NCBI GenBank assembly: GCA_900552365.1
Contig: URZP01000003.1
Location: forward strand, 1-43,023
Reading direction: 5' to 3'
DNA from: an uncultured Coriobacteriaceae bacterium
GTDB lineage: Bacteria > Actinomycetota > Coriobacteriia > Coriobacteriales > Eggerthellaceae
DNA length: 43,023 nt
Position numbers and translations under genes: made by a program. Positions 15,460 to 24,330 of this stretch are shown here, one piece after another. How positions within the stretch are numbered: the first letter of the stretch is position 1; every line of letters begins with the position of its first letter. The notes beneath the pieces were generated by a model. The model had not been told where the DNA came from, made no database searches, and saw nothing but the letters and a program-made list of their open reading frames with translations.

Positions 15460-15487
15460 ATTATATAATGGCAAGTCGAGACGCCAA
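15460..15487 (-). promoter_or_regulatory. Promoter with palindromic -10 between the membrane phosphatase gene and purL
   Basis: Minus strand: TTGGCG (15482-15487), 16-nt spacer, TATAAT (15460-15465), start near 15453. The -10 lies in the palindrome ATTATATAAT (15460-15469), so TATAAT is also present on the plus strand (15464-15469), facing purL, though with no clear -35 there. Confidence 0.55.
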
Positions 15488-15567
15488 ACGCGAAGCGGTT
15501 TCCACCCGCGCAACGGCATCCATTAACAATCAAACCCGATACGCGCACTTCAAGGAAGGCGGATTTC

Positions 15568-18500
15568 ATGGTCTCGCGCATTTACGTAGAGAAGAAGCCC
15601 GGTTTCGACGTAGAAGCGAAACAGCTGCTCGCCGAACTGCACATCGCAGTTCCCGAGGGCCTTTCGCCCGATGCGAATCTGCGTCTAATCAACCAGTACG
15701 ACGTCGAGGGCATCGACGAAGCCCTGTTCGACCAGACCGTGCCCACTGTCTTCAGCGAGCCTCAGGTTGACAATGCCACCCGCACCCTGCCCGTCAGCGG
15801 CGCCCAGCTTGCCACCGAAACCGCCCAGGAACTCGCCCGTCAGGGCAAGCCCACCACGGGCATCGTCGCGCTCCCCGAAAACGTCCGCGCTTTCGCCGTC
15901 GAGGCCCTTCCCGGCCAATTCGACCAGCGCGCCGACTCCGCCGCCGAGTGCGTTCAGCTCATCAGCCAAGGCGAGCGTCCCGTCGTCGCTTTCACCAAGA
16001 TCTATGTCATCGAAGGCACCTGCACCGATCAGGCTCTGGACGAAATCAAGCACTACGTCATCAACCCCGTCGAAACGCGTGAGGCAAGCCTCGCACCGCG
16101 CGAGACGCTGAAAATCGCCCAGCCCACGCCGCAGCCCGTCGAGATCGTCGAAGGCTTCACCAAGCTCTCCACCGACGAGCTTGCGCAGTTCATCGCCGAC
16201 CGCGGCCTTGCCATGGACCTGGCCGACATCACGATGTGCCGCAACTACTTCGCCGAAGAGCAGCGCGACCCCACCATCACCGAGATCAAGATGATCGACA
16301 CCTACTGGTCGGACCACTGCCGCCACACCACGTTCGGCACCGAGCTCACCGACGTGCAGATCGATGACGAAGTGATCAAGGCCGCCTTCGACAAGTACCT
16401 CGAGCTTCGCCACGAGCTTGGCCGCGACGAGAAACCCGTCTGCCTCATGGACCTGGGCACCATCGGCGCCCGCTACCTGAAGTCCACGGGCACCCTGAAG
16501 AACCTCGACGAATCCGAAGAGATCAACGCCTGCACCGTCAAGGTGAAGGTCGACGTCGACGGCCACGAGGAAGATTGGCTGTTCCTGTTCAAGAACGAGA
16601 CTCATAACCATCCCACCGAGATCGAGCCGTTCGGCGGCGCAGCAACCTGCATTGGCGGCTGCATCCGCGACCCTCTGTCCGGCCGCAGCTACGTTTACCA
16701 GGCAATGCGCGTCACCGGCGCCGCGAACCCGCTGGCTCCTATGTCCGAAACGCTTGCCGGCAAGCTTCCCCAGCGCAAGCTGGTCACCACCGCCGCAGCC
16801 GGCTACTCCAGCTACGGCAACCAGATCGGCTTGGCAACCGGCCAGGTCAACGAGCTGTACCACCCCGGCTATGCCGCTAAGCGCATGGAGATCGGCGCGG
16901 TTGTGGGCGCCACGCCCGCCGACCACGTCCGTCGCGAAACGCCTGCCCCGGGCGACGTCGTCATCCTGCTGGGCGGCCGCACCGGCCGTGACGGCATCGG
17001 CGGTGCAACCGGCTCGTCCAAGGCCCACAACATGGAATCGCTCGAAGAATGCGGTGCCGAGGTCCAAAAGGGCAACGCACCCGTCGAGCGCAAGATCCAG
17101 CGCCTGTTCCGTCGCGGCGAGGCCACGCGCCTCATCAAGCGCTGCAACGACTTCGGCGCAGGCGGCGTCAGCGTTGCCATCGGCGAGCTTGCCGACGGCA
17201 TCCGCGTCGACCTGAACGCGCTTCCCAAGAAGTATGACGGTCTTGACGGCACCGAACTCGCCCTGTCCGAAAGCCAGGAGCGCATGGCCGTCGATGTGGC
17301 CGCAACCGACGTCGACGAGTTCATCCGCTATGCCCATGAAGAGAACCTCGAGGCCACGCCCGTTGCCACCGTCACCGAGGAAGCCCGCGTCCGCATGATC
17401 TGGAACGGTGACGCCATCGTCGACATCAGCCGCGACTTCCTGGCATCGAACGGCGCTTCCAAGGAAATGAACGTCCGCATCCCCAAGCAGGAGGCCTACC
17501 AGGCAACTTGGAAGGGCGATACGTTCGAAGAGCGCCTGCTTGACGTGGTCACCGACCTGAACGTCTGCTCCAACAAGGGCCTGTCCGAGCGCTTCGACTC
17601 GACCATCGGCGCTTCCACCGTGCTCATGCCCTTCGGCGGCAAGACCCAGCTCACCCCTGCCCAGGCAATGGTCGCCAAGCTTCCCGTTGACGGCGAGACC
17701 ACCACGTGCTCCGGCATGGCATGGGGCTTCAACCCGTACCTTTCAGAGAAGAACCAGTTCTCCGGCGCTTACCTTGCCGTCGTCGAGAGCCTTTCCAAGC
17801 TCATCGCCACCGGCTTCAAACGTGAAGACGCGTACTTCACTTTCCAGGAGTACTTCGGCAGCCTGCGCACCGCCCCCGAGCGTTGGGGCAAGCCCGCGGC
17901 TTCGCTTCTTGGCGCGCTCATGGCCCAGCTCGACTTCGAAGTTGGATCCATCGGCGGCAAGGACTCCATGTCCGGCAGCTTCGAGGACCTGGACGTTCCT
18001 CCCACGCTTGTCAGCTTCGCCACCGCCATTGGCAAGACCGACCACATCGTCAGCCCCGAGTTCAAGGGCGCAGGTCATCGCGTCTTCTGCATCGAAGCCC
18101 ACAACTACCTGCCTGACGGTCGTCCCAACGCAGCCGGCCAACGCGAGGCCATGGACATCGTTCAGAAGCTCATCGACGACGGCGTTGTGCTGTCCGCTTC
18201 CACGCTCGGCTTTGGTGGCGGCGCCGAGGCCCTGTTCAAGGCCACTTTGGGCAACCGCATCGGCTTCGAACTGAACCACGACGTTCCCACGGACGTCCTG
18301 TTCAAGAACACCTACGGCGCGTTCCTGGTCGAGCTTGCCGACGAAGTTCCCGAGCCCAACGGTAGCGACGCGGTCCGCATCAACCTGACGGGCACCACCA
18401 CGGCCGGCTTCACCTTCACCGCTGGCGACGAGGTCATCGGCCTCGACAAGATCCTTGACGCCTACGAAGGCAAGCTCGAGCCCGTGTACCCCTACCGCAG

Positions 18501-19386
18501 CAAGGCTGTCGGCATCGAAACCCCGCAGGTCGAGACCATCAGTTTCGCCGAGAAACTGCCGCTTACCTACGACGGCACCATCGGCGCGCCGCGCGTCATC
18601 ATCCCCGTGTTCCCGGGCAACAACTGTGAGTACGACACCGCACGCGCCTTCCAGCGTGCTGGTGCCAAGCCCGACACGTTCGTCATCAACAACCTGACGC
18701 CCGCTGCTGTCGCTGAAAGCACCACGGAGCTTGCAAAGCGCATCCGCGAGAGCCAGATCCTCATGATCCCCGGCGGCTTCAGCGGCGGCGACGAGCCCGA
18801 CGGCTCCGCCAAATTCATCACCGCGTTCTTCCGCGCTCCCGAGGTCACCGAGGCCGTGCGCGACCTGCTGTGGAACCGCGATGGCCTGATCCTGGGCATC
18901 TGCAACGGCTTCCAGGCGCTTATCAAACTTGGCCTGGTTCCCTTCGGCGACATCCGCCCCATGAGCGAAAACTGCCCCACGCTGACGTTCAACAACATCG
19001 GCCGTCACCAAAGCAGCATCGTCCGCACGCGCATCGCGTCCACCATGTCGCCGTGGCTTTCCCGCTGCGAGGTTGGCGACATGCACACCGTAGCCATTAG
19101 CCATGGTGAAGGCCGCTTCGTCGCAAGCCCCGAGCTGCTTGAGCAGCTGAAGGCCGCTGGCCAGATCGCCACCCAGTACGTTGATGTCAACGGCAATCCC
19201 TCCATGGACCTTGCCGCCAACCCCAACGGTTCTGTTTGGGCAATCGAGGGCATCACCAGCCCCGACGGCCGCGTCTTCGGCAAGATGGGCCACAGCGAGC
19301 GCTGGAGCGACGGCGTGTACCAGAACATCCCCGACCGCACCTTCCAGCCCATCATCGAAGGCGGCGTCGATTACTTCTCGTGCTAA
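15568..19386 (+). CDS. purL: Phosphoribosylformylglycinamidine synthase (fused PurL-PurQ type)
   Basis: 1272 residues; converts FGAR, glutamine and ATP to FGAM in purine synthesis. It carries both the synthetase and the glutaminase in one chain. The synthetase half has TYWSDHCRHTTF, FKNETHNHPTEIEPFGGAAT and CNDFGAGGVSVAIGELADG. The C-terminal class I amidotransferase has VFPGNNCEYDTA, GGFSGGDEPDGSA, the nucleophile Cys1112 in LGICNGFQAL and HGEGRF. The order and length match the clostridial-type single-chain enzyme rather than the separate PurS/PurL/PurQ of many actinobacteria. AAGGAAGG precedes the ATG at 15568. It stands alone, not in a pur operon, and ends at a strong terminator. Confidence 0.97.
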   Translation: MVSRIYVEKKPGFDVEAKQLLAELHIAVPEGLSPDANLRLINQYDVEGIDEALFDQTVPTVFSEPQVDNATRTLPVSGAQLATETAQELARQGKPTTGIVALPENVRAFAVEALPGQFDQRADSAAECVQLISQGERPVVAFTKIYVIEGTCTDQALDEIKHYVINPVETREASLAPRETLKIAQPTPQPVEIVEGFTKLSTDELAQFIADRGLAMDLADITMCRNYFAEEQRDPTITEIKMIDTYWSDHCRHTTFGTELTDVQIDDEVIKAAFDKYLELRHELGRDEKPVCLMDLGTIGARYLKSTGTLKNLDESEEINACTVKVKVDVDGHEEDWLFLFKNETHNHPTEIEPFGGAATCIGGCIRDPLSGRSYVYQAMRVTGAANPLAPMSETLAGKLPQRKLVTTAAAGYSSYGNQIGLATGQVNELYHPGYAAKRMEIGAVVGATPADHVRRETPAPGDVVILLGGRTGRDGIGGATGSSKAHNMESLEECGAEVQKGNAPVERKIQRLFRRGEATRLIKRCNDFGAGGVSVAIGELADGIRVDLNALPKKYDGLDGTELALSESQERMAVDVAATDVDEFIRYAHEENLEATPVATVTEEARVRMIWNGDAIVDISRDFLASNGASKEMNVRIPKQEAYQATWKGDTFEERLLDVVTDLNVCSNKGLSERFDSTIGASTVLMPFGGKTQLTPAQAMVAKLPVDGETTTCSGMAWGFNPYLSEKNQFSGAYLAVVESLSKLIATGFKREDAYFTFQEYFGSLRTAPERWGKPAASLLGALMAQLDFEVGSIGGKDSMSGSFEDLDVPPTLVSFATAIGKTDHIVSPEFKGAGHRVFCIEAHNYLPDGRPNAAGQREAMDIVQKLIDDGVVLSASTLGFGGGAEALFKATLGNRIGFELNHDVPTDVLFKNTYGAFLVELADEVPEPNGSDAVRINLTGTTTAGFTFTAGDEVIGLDKILDAYEGKLEPVYPYRSKAVGIETPQVETISFAEKLPLTYDGTIGAPRVIIPVFPGNNCEYDTARAFQRAGAKPDTFVINNLTPAAVAESTTELAKRIRESQILMIPGGFSGGDEPDGSAKFITAFFRAPEVTEAVRDLLWNRDGLILGICNGFQALIKLGLVPFGDIRPMSENCPTLTFNNIGRHQSSIVRTRIASTMSPWLSRCEVGDMHTVAISHGEGRFVASPELLEQLKAAGQIATQYVDVNGNPSMDLAANPNGSVWAIEGITSPDGRVFGKMGHSERWSDGVYQNIPDRTFQPIIEGGVDYFSC

Positions 19387-19434
19387 CCGCCCAACGGCAA
19401 CGCACTTGAGCATCGCAACACACGCGAACACGAA

Positions 19435-19468
19435 GGAAGCCCGAGCGAATGCCCGGGCTTCCTTTTTG
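19435..19468 (+). terminator. Intrinsic terminator after purL
   Basis: GGAAGCCCG (19435-19443) pairs with CGGGCTTCC (19454-19462), followed by TTTTT. Confidence 0.92.
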
Positions 19469-19589
19469 CTTGATATGAGTGAGACGGCAATACGACGGCC
19501 GATGCGGCAAGCGTGCAAATAATCCGCATTGCCATTTGATCGGATCTCGCTTATCGCGGCGTCTTCGCGATTAATCGTCCCACCACCGC

Positions 19590-20213
19590 CTAGTCGCAGT
19601 TAATCGTCCCCTGCAGCGCCAAATACGCATCGGCAAGTATGCGACCATGATCGAAGGCGAAACCTTCTGAGCGAGTCACGCTTGCCTTGCACGACCCGAA
19701 CATGCGAGGCGACACCGAGAACTCAACAAGCAGCTTATCTTCCGCCACGGTTGCAGCCAAGCGATACTCCCCCGTTTGATCGATCTCGCTCAGCGACAAG
19801 CTGAACCACTTCACGTCGGCTGCATCATCGCCGGCAGACGCCTGGGCGTTCTCGCCGACAACGCCCAGATACGCTTCGGACGCGGTCCATGCACGAGGAT
19901 CCCGACCCGGCGTGCTGTACAAACCGAACTGCTCCAAGGAAACATCGACCAACCCCGTTTCCTCCTGAAGCTCGCGAACGGCAGCCTGATCGACATCTTC
20001 CCCTGGCTCGACGAACCCACCGGGGAAAGCCCAGCAGCCCAAGAACGGATGCCCGCCGCGGCGGATCAGCAGAACCTCCCATTCGCCTTCGGGGCCGCCA
20101 ACAGGACGGAACACCGCCATGTCCGCCGTCAACGAGGGCTTCGGGTAATCCTTCTGCTTGTATTCCGCAAGGAACTGGGCCTCGGTCAATCCATTGGCGT
20201 CGACGTTCTCCAT
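19590..20213 (-). CDS. Nudix hydrolase
   Basis: 207 residues. A complete Nudix box lies at 66-88: GFVEPGEDVDQAAV followed by RELQEETGL, satisfying GX5EX7REUXEEXGU. The N-terminus (FLAEYKQKDYPKPSLTADMAVF) and the barrel resemble ADP-ribose pyrophosphatase-like and NrtR-like Nudix domains. The C-terminal 60 residues do not look like the winged helix of NrtR, so it is probably an enzyme acting on an ADP-sugar or similar nucleoside diphosphate. AAGGAGG stands 5 nt before the ATG. No partner gene is close enough to suggest a substrate. Confidence 0.88.
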   Translation of the reverse strand: MENVDANGLTEAQFLAEYKQKDYPKPSLTADMAVFRPVGGPEGEWEVLLIRRGGHPFLGCWAFPGGFVEPGEDVDQAAVRELQEETGLVDVSLEQFGLYSTPGRDPRAWTASEAYLGVVGENAQASAGDDAADVKWFSLSLSEIDQTGEYRLAATVAEDKLLVEFSVSPRMFGSCKASVTRSEGFAFDHGRILADAYLALQGTINCD

Positions 20214-20420
20214 TCTTGCCTCCTTCGCTCAACGCTTCGATCATCGCACGCTCGCGACGCAGCTGCAAGGAAAGAAGCGCGGACCTTTCAGCGCGCCCGC
20301 CGACAAAAGCCGAAACGGCGGCGGAGTGATGCACATAGCAGAGCAGCCCACCAATCCGTCTGCAAGCTGCGGCGGAATGGGGCGCACCGCGATATGGCCC
20401 CATCAATCCACCTGCAAGCA

Positions 20421-20450
20421 ATAGAAAAGGCACCGCGAATGCGATGCCTT
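20421..20450 (-). terminator. Intrinsic terminator after the MntR/DtxR-like gene
   Basis: Minus-strand 10-bp stem (20441-20450 with 20427-20436, one G-U) with loop ATTC, followed by TTC. The T-run is short. It lies about 50 nt after the stop codon. Confidence 0.65.
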
Positions 20451-20500
20451 GCGCTTTATGCCTAACGCCTAGGGAGACAAGCCGCATGACAACTTTGCCG

Positions 20501-20878
20501 CTATTTTGCCAAAGCTTCTGAATCCATGAACTCCTTCAGGCGCGTGACGGTGTCCTTGGACAGCGCATGCTCCATCTTGTGAGCCTCTTCGGCAGCAATC
20601 TCGGGCTTGATGCCAAGCTTTTCGACAAGGAACGCCTGAACAGCCTGGTAGCGATCCTGCAGACGCTTGCCGTTGATCTTGCCTTTGTGAGTAAGCTGGA
20701 TGGGGGCGTAACGCATGCGCGTGATGTAGCCCTCTTCCTCGAGAACAGTCAGAGCCTTGTTCACGCTGGGCTTGCTAACGCCCAAAGCAGTTGCAACGTC
20801 AACAGAACGGACCATGCCCGTACCGTTATCCAACTCATAAATAGCGCGCAGGTAATCTTCCTCGCTGCTTGTTGCCAT
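20501..20878 (-). CDS. DtxR/MntR family metal-responsive regulator (short form)
   Basis: 125 residues: an N-terminal winged helix (SSEEDYLRAIYEL, then VDVATALGVSKPSVNKALTVLEEEGYI) and the dimerisation/metal-binding helices ending EEAHKMEHALSKDTVTRL. It has no SH3-like third domain, as in MntR. Compared with B. subtilis MntR, Asp8 and the EH pair (E102-H103) are kept, but Glu11 is Arg, His77 is Tyr and Glu99 aligns to His. The metal site therefore differs and the sensed ion is uncertain (Mn, Fe or another). No metal transporter lies next to it. The start ATG at 20878 begins the conserved region; the upstream sequence is T-rich on this strand with AGAGG. Confidence 0.88.
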   Translation of the reverse strand: MATSSEEDYLRAIYELDNGTGMVRSVDVATALGVSKPSVNKALTVLEEEGYITRMRYAPIQLTHKGKINGKRLQDRYQAVQAFLVEKLGIKPEIAAEEAHKMEHALSKDTVTRLKEFMDSEALAK

Positions 20879-20999
20879 GTTTCAACCTCTTCTTTCAAAA
20901 CCAGCAACACGTAATTGACCTGCGGTTTCCCCCAAAACCGCAACACCACAACCGTTATTTCACGGCTGCGGCATTAACTAAATATGGTATCACAAGAAT

Positions 21000-21746
21000 C
21001 TATAAGCCTCGAAGGAATCGCTCCCACCAGGCGCGAGAGGCAATACCCGTCTTTGAAAGGGCTTCGATCATCTTTTCTTGCTCGCCCGGCGAAAGATGAC
21101 TGAACTCGTCCTTCATGCGCTGCTGCATTTCCATGGGGTTGCGTCGCATCTGCGACATGGCGTCGATGGCGTCCGCCGAGGAAACGCTGCCCAGCATCTG
21201 GCTGAGCGCGTCGCCCATGCCCTCGGGAAGAGAAGACGGATCAAGACCCATCGAACGCAGCGCGTTGCTCATCTCGAAACCGGCGGCGCCCATGGTTGGA
21301 ATCGGCGACTTGACGGCGGCAGCATGCGAAGGGGTTGCCTTTTCCGGGCGCGGGAAATCAAGCTTGTACAGCTCTTCCAAGAAAGCGTCGAACGCGCGCG
21401 GAGCATCGCTTCCGCCCTTCGATGCCACGCTGAAAACGTCTTCCTTGAACACCGTGTTCAGCGACCAGCGCATCGAGCCGGGCGCGGACGTATCACCGTA
21501 CTTCTCTTCCCACGAGAACACGCCCAAAGCATCGAGAGCATCCTTGAAACGCTGCGCCGTCTCCTGCGGAACCATACGCGTGAATTGCGTCGACGGATTC
21601 GACGAGCTGCCCTTTTCGACATGCAGCTCGTACTCTTCGCCAACACGCTTCATGCGGAAGAATTTGCGTCCCAAACGGTCCTGAACCAACGTGAACGAGA
21701 TGCTCTGGAACGGTGGGTTGCGTCGTGCGGGTGTTTCTTCGGCCAT
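21000..21746 (-). CDS. Uncharacterised protein, 248 residues
   Basis: I do not recognise this protein. It starts at an ATG with AAGGAG upstream. Residues 15-120 look like a soluble beta-rich domain that contains FTLVQDRLGRKFFRMKRV and VFSWEEKYGDTSAPGSMRWSL. The C-terminal third is helical and rich in Met and Gln. It includes DAMSQMRRNPMEMQQRMKDEF and ends SPGEQEKMIEALSKTGIASRAWWERFLRGL, which suggests a helical hairpin protein interaction. No signal peptide or membrane segment is present. It lies between ilvE, from which a terminator separates it, and the metal regulator, on the same strand. It is likely lineage-specific. Confidence 0.75.
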   Translation of the reverse strand: MAEETPARRNPPFQSISFTLVQDRLGRKFFRMKRVGEEYELHVEKGSSSNPSTQFTRMVPQETAQRFKDALDALGVFSWEEKYGDTSAPGSMRWSLNTVFKEDVFSVASKGGSDAPRAFDAFLEELYKLDFPRPEKATPSHAAAVKSPIPTMGAAGFEMSNALRSMGLDPSSLPEGMGDALSQMLGSVSSADAIDAMSQMRRNPMEMQQRMKDEFSHLSPGEQEKMIEALSKTGIASRAWWERFLRGL

Positions 21747-21760
21747 GTGGCGCTCCTTGA

Positions 21761-21798
21761 ATAATCAAAGCGCCGGGCACCCAGTAGGCGTCCGGCGC
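21761..21798 (-). terminator. Intrinsic terminator after ilvE
   Basis: Minus-strand GCGCCGG (21792-21798) pairs with CCGGCGC (21770-21776), with an inner CGCC/GGTG helix, followed by TTTGATTATT. Confidence 0.8.
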
Positions 21799-21821
21799 AT
21801 CATGCTTGGATGGGGCGTAGT

Positions 21822-22868
21822 CTAGCAGATCTTGACAACCCAGCCGGCAGGACCCTCGATCTTGCCGCTTTGGATAGCGGTAAGGGTCTCGCGCAGCTTC
21901 TTCATAACGGGGCCGGAGGTTACGGCGCCGTCAGGGAACTCAACGTCGACGCCCTCGCCCTCGATGTGGCCGACGGGACTGATGACGGCAGCCGTGCCGC
22001 ACAGACCGCACTCAACGAAGTCGCCGGCAAGCACCTCGTCGAACTTGACCGGGCGCTCGATGACGTTCATGCCCAGCATGTCCTTGGCAACGGTGACCAG
22101 CGAACGGCGCGTGACCGACGGAAGGATGGAGTCGGTGTGCGACTGCGGAACAACAAGGTTGCCCGCCTTGTCGACGAACAGGATGTTGGCACCACCCGTC
22201 TCTTCAACATAGGTGCGGCTCTCGGAATCGAGGTACAGGTTCTCGGCATAGCCAGCTGCGTGGGCCTCGACGCCGGCCTTGATGCTCATGGCGTAGTTCA
22301 GGCCGGCCTTGATGTTGCCGGTGCCATGCGGAGCAGCGCGGTCGTACTTGGAGATACCCAAGGTGACAGCCGTGTCGCCGCCCTTGAAGTACGGGCCGAC
22401 TGGCGTGACCAGAATGCGGAACTGGTACTCGGTGGCAGGGGAAACGCCAATGACGATGCCCGTGGCGATCATGAACGGACGGACGTACAGCGTGGCGCCC
22501 GAGCCGAACGGCGGAACCCAAGCGGCGTTCGCCTTAACGACTTCCTTAACGGCCTCGATGAACTTGTCCTCGGGGAACGAGGGCATGCACAGGCGCTCGG
22601 CGGAATCGCTCATGCGCTTGGCGTTCAGGTCGGGACGGAAGCAGACGATGTCGCCGTCCTCGGTGGTGTATGCTTTCAGGCCCTCGAAGACCTCCTGGCA
22701 GTAATGGAAAATGCCCGCGCACTCGGACAGCTGGATGGAGTGGTCGGTGGTCAGGCCGCCCTCTTCCCATTCGCCGTTCTTGAAATTACAGACGTAGCTG
22801 TAATCGGTGGGCATGTAATCGAAGCTCAGGTTGCCCCAGTCGAGATCTTTCTTCTCCAACGAAATCAT
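21822..22868 (-). CDS. ilvE: Branched-chain amino-acid aminotransferase
   Basis: About 348 residues, fold-type IV PLP enzyme that transfers amino groups between glutamate and the keto acids of Leu, Ile and Val. Family features are LYVRPFMIATG (substrate carboxylate), VGPYFKGG, the PLP-lysine region NIKAGLNYAMSIKAG, YVEETGGANILFV and a C-terminal GLCGTAAVISPVG. The annotated ATG at 22868 has GGGAG directly abutting it, which is too close. The TTG at 22857-22859 has the same GGGAG at about 9 nt and begins at the conserved EKKDLDWGNL, so the real start may be this TTG. Monocistronic, with a terminator. Confidence 0.95.
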   Translation of the reverse strand: MISLEKKDLDWGNLSFDYMPTDYSYVCNFKNGEWEEGGLTTDHSIQLSECAGIFHYCQEVFEGLKAYTTEDGDIVCFRPDLNAKRMSDSAERLCMPSFPEDKFIEAVKEVVKANAAWVPPFGSGATLYVRPFMIATGIVIGVSPATEYQFRILVTPVGPYFKGGDTAVTLGISKYDRAAPHGTGNIKAGLNYAMSIKAGVEAHAAGYAENLYLDSESRTYVEETGGANILFVDKAGNLVVPQSHTDSILPSVTRRSLVTVAKDMLGMNVIERPVKFDEVLAGDFVECGLCGTAAVISPVGHIEGEGVDVEFPDGAVTSGPVMKKLRETLTAIQSGKIEGPAGWVVKIC

Positions 22869-23082
22869 CTCCCATTAACGCGTATTGCCGCTGATCACCA
22901 TAGCGAGTAGTTCACCATAGCTTTCATTTCTGGTGATTGTACTACCGTTTCCGCTGATCGAATAAGAGCGCAGCCAGCAGGTCAAGATCTGCAGAAAAAC
23001 GGCAATTCGGATACAATCCAACTGATTGAAGAGGAGCAGAAAGGCACCGACCCGCAGGTGTGCATGCCTTGAAGGAGACACG

Positions 23083-24330
23083 ATGTCCGACGATTTCATG
23101 AGCGACGAAGCTCGCAAGGAAGCCGCACGCAAGCGACTGCAGGCTCGCCAGGCGAAACGCGGCGAAGCACAGCCGTCCAGCCGCGTGCACATGCCGCAAG
23201 GCCATCGCCCTGCAGGATCGCAGATGCCGCGCCAATCGCAGCGTCCGCAAGCGCACCGCTCGGGTACGAACCGCAAACCCGCACAAGCACCGCAGCGCTC
23301 ACAGCAGGCCGCCAACGCCCTGGCAGGCGCAGGTGCCGCCATCGCCAACGCATTCAAGGGCATCGGCGATTTCTTCGCGAGCGCCTACGCCAACGCCGTC
23401 GAGCGCTTCGGCAAGCGCAACGCCCTCATTGGCATTGCGGCAGCGGTTGCCATCCTCGTTATTTTGATCGCAGCTATCCGCGCCTGCGCCACGCCCGCCG
23501 ACCCTGTTCAGCAGGATCTTCGCGAAGCTCAGAAGGCCGTGAGCGCATCTTCGTATTCCAATGAGGACGGCTCAAAGCCCGACAAAGCTGCGCTTGAGAA
23601 CCTTTTGGGCGCCGAAGACGCCGCCGCTCTACTGCAAACCGCCAGCAACAACGAGGACGCATACTGGGTTGCCTCGCACCCCGACTCGTACACTGCCGAC
23701 GGCACCGCAGTTCAAGGCAAACTTTTGCGCTTGGCTGGAAACGAGCCCGAAGCCGCATCGTTCGTGCGCGATTGGCCCAACATGTACCCGCAGGACAAGC
23801 CCTCAGGTGACGCATCAACGCCATCCGCCGAGAGCAAGACCAACGTGCCGCGCCTGTATCAATGGGATAAGCGCTGGGGCTACACCCAGTACAGCTCCAC
23901 CACGTTTGCGCTGACAGGATGCTGCCCCACATCGTTTGCCATGGTTTACCAGGCGCTGACCGGCCTAACCGACAAGTCGCCCTACGACATGGGCGTCATC
24001 GCAACCAATGGCGGTTTCGAAACGCAGTACGACGGCACCGACACTAAGTTCCTTTTCAGCGCCGCCGAGCAGCTGGGGCTTACGTGCAACCAACTGAACC
24101 CACAACCTTCCAACCTAACCGCACCGCTTTCCGCAGGTCAGGTACTGATTATCAACGTGGGCCCAGGTGATTTTACCCAAAACGGCCACTTCATCGTGGC
24201 GTGCGGCCTTGATGCCGACGGCAAAGTCATCATCAACGATCCCTATTCCGCCGAGCGCTCCGAGAAAACCTGGGATGTCAGCACCTTGGTCAGCCAGTCG
24301 AAGATGTTCTACGCGTTCTCGCTGGCCTAA
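23083..24330 (+). CDS. Membrane-anchored C39-like (papain-fold) peptidase
   Basis: 415 residues. The N-terminal 110 residues are basic and rich in Gln/Pro/Arg, and a single membrane helix lies at about 113-133 (IGIAAAVAILVILIAAI). An extracellular part ends in a C39-like type 2 peptidase domain from about 255. The catalytic Cys is in LTGCCPTSFAMVY (near 280), His in QNGHFIVACGL (near 369), and Asp/Asn in VIINDPYS. Such proteins are thought to cleave cell-surface peptides or act in the cell wall; the substrate is unknown. The ATG at 23083 follows AAGGAG (23072-23077). It is divergent from ilvE. No bacteriocin precursor or ABC transporter is nearby, so it is not the C39 of a bacteriocin exporter. 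Confidence 0.85.
   Translation: MSDDFMSDEARKEAARKRLQARQAKRGEAQPSSRVHMPQGHRPAGSQMPRQSQRPQAHRSGTNRKPAQAPQRSQQAANALAGAGAAIANAFKGIGDFFASAYANAVERFGKRNALIGIAAAVAILVILIAAIRACATPADPVQQDLREAQKAVSASSYSNEDGSKPDKAALENLLGAEDAAALLQTASNNEDAYWVASHPDSYTADGTAVQGKLLRLAGNEPEAASFVRDWPNMYPQDKPSGDASTPSAESKTNVPRLYQWDKRWGYTQYSSTTFALTGCCPTSFAMVYQALTGLTDKSPYDMGVIATNGGFETQYDGTDTKFLFSAAEQLGLTCNQLNPQPSNLTAPLSAGQVLIINVGPGDFTQNGHFIVACGLDADGKVIINDPYSAERSEKTWDVSTLVSQSKMFYAFSLA

Noticed and set aside
17743..19518. 591-codon minus-strand open frame
   Set aside because: Antisense to purL and runs over its terminator; composition of a shadow frame.
23083..24330. Bacteriocin-processing C39 peptidase system
   Set aside because: No ABC transporter domain, no precursor peptide with a double-glycine leader, and the domain is the single-helix C39-like type.
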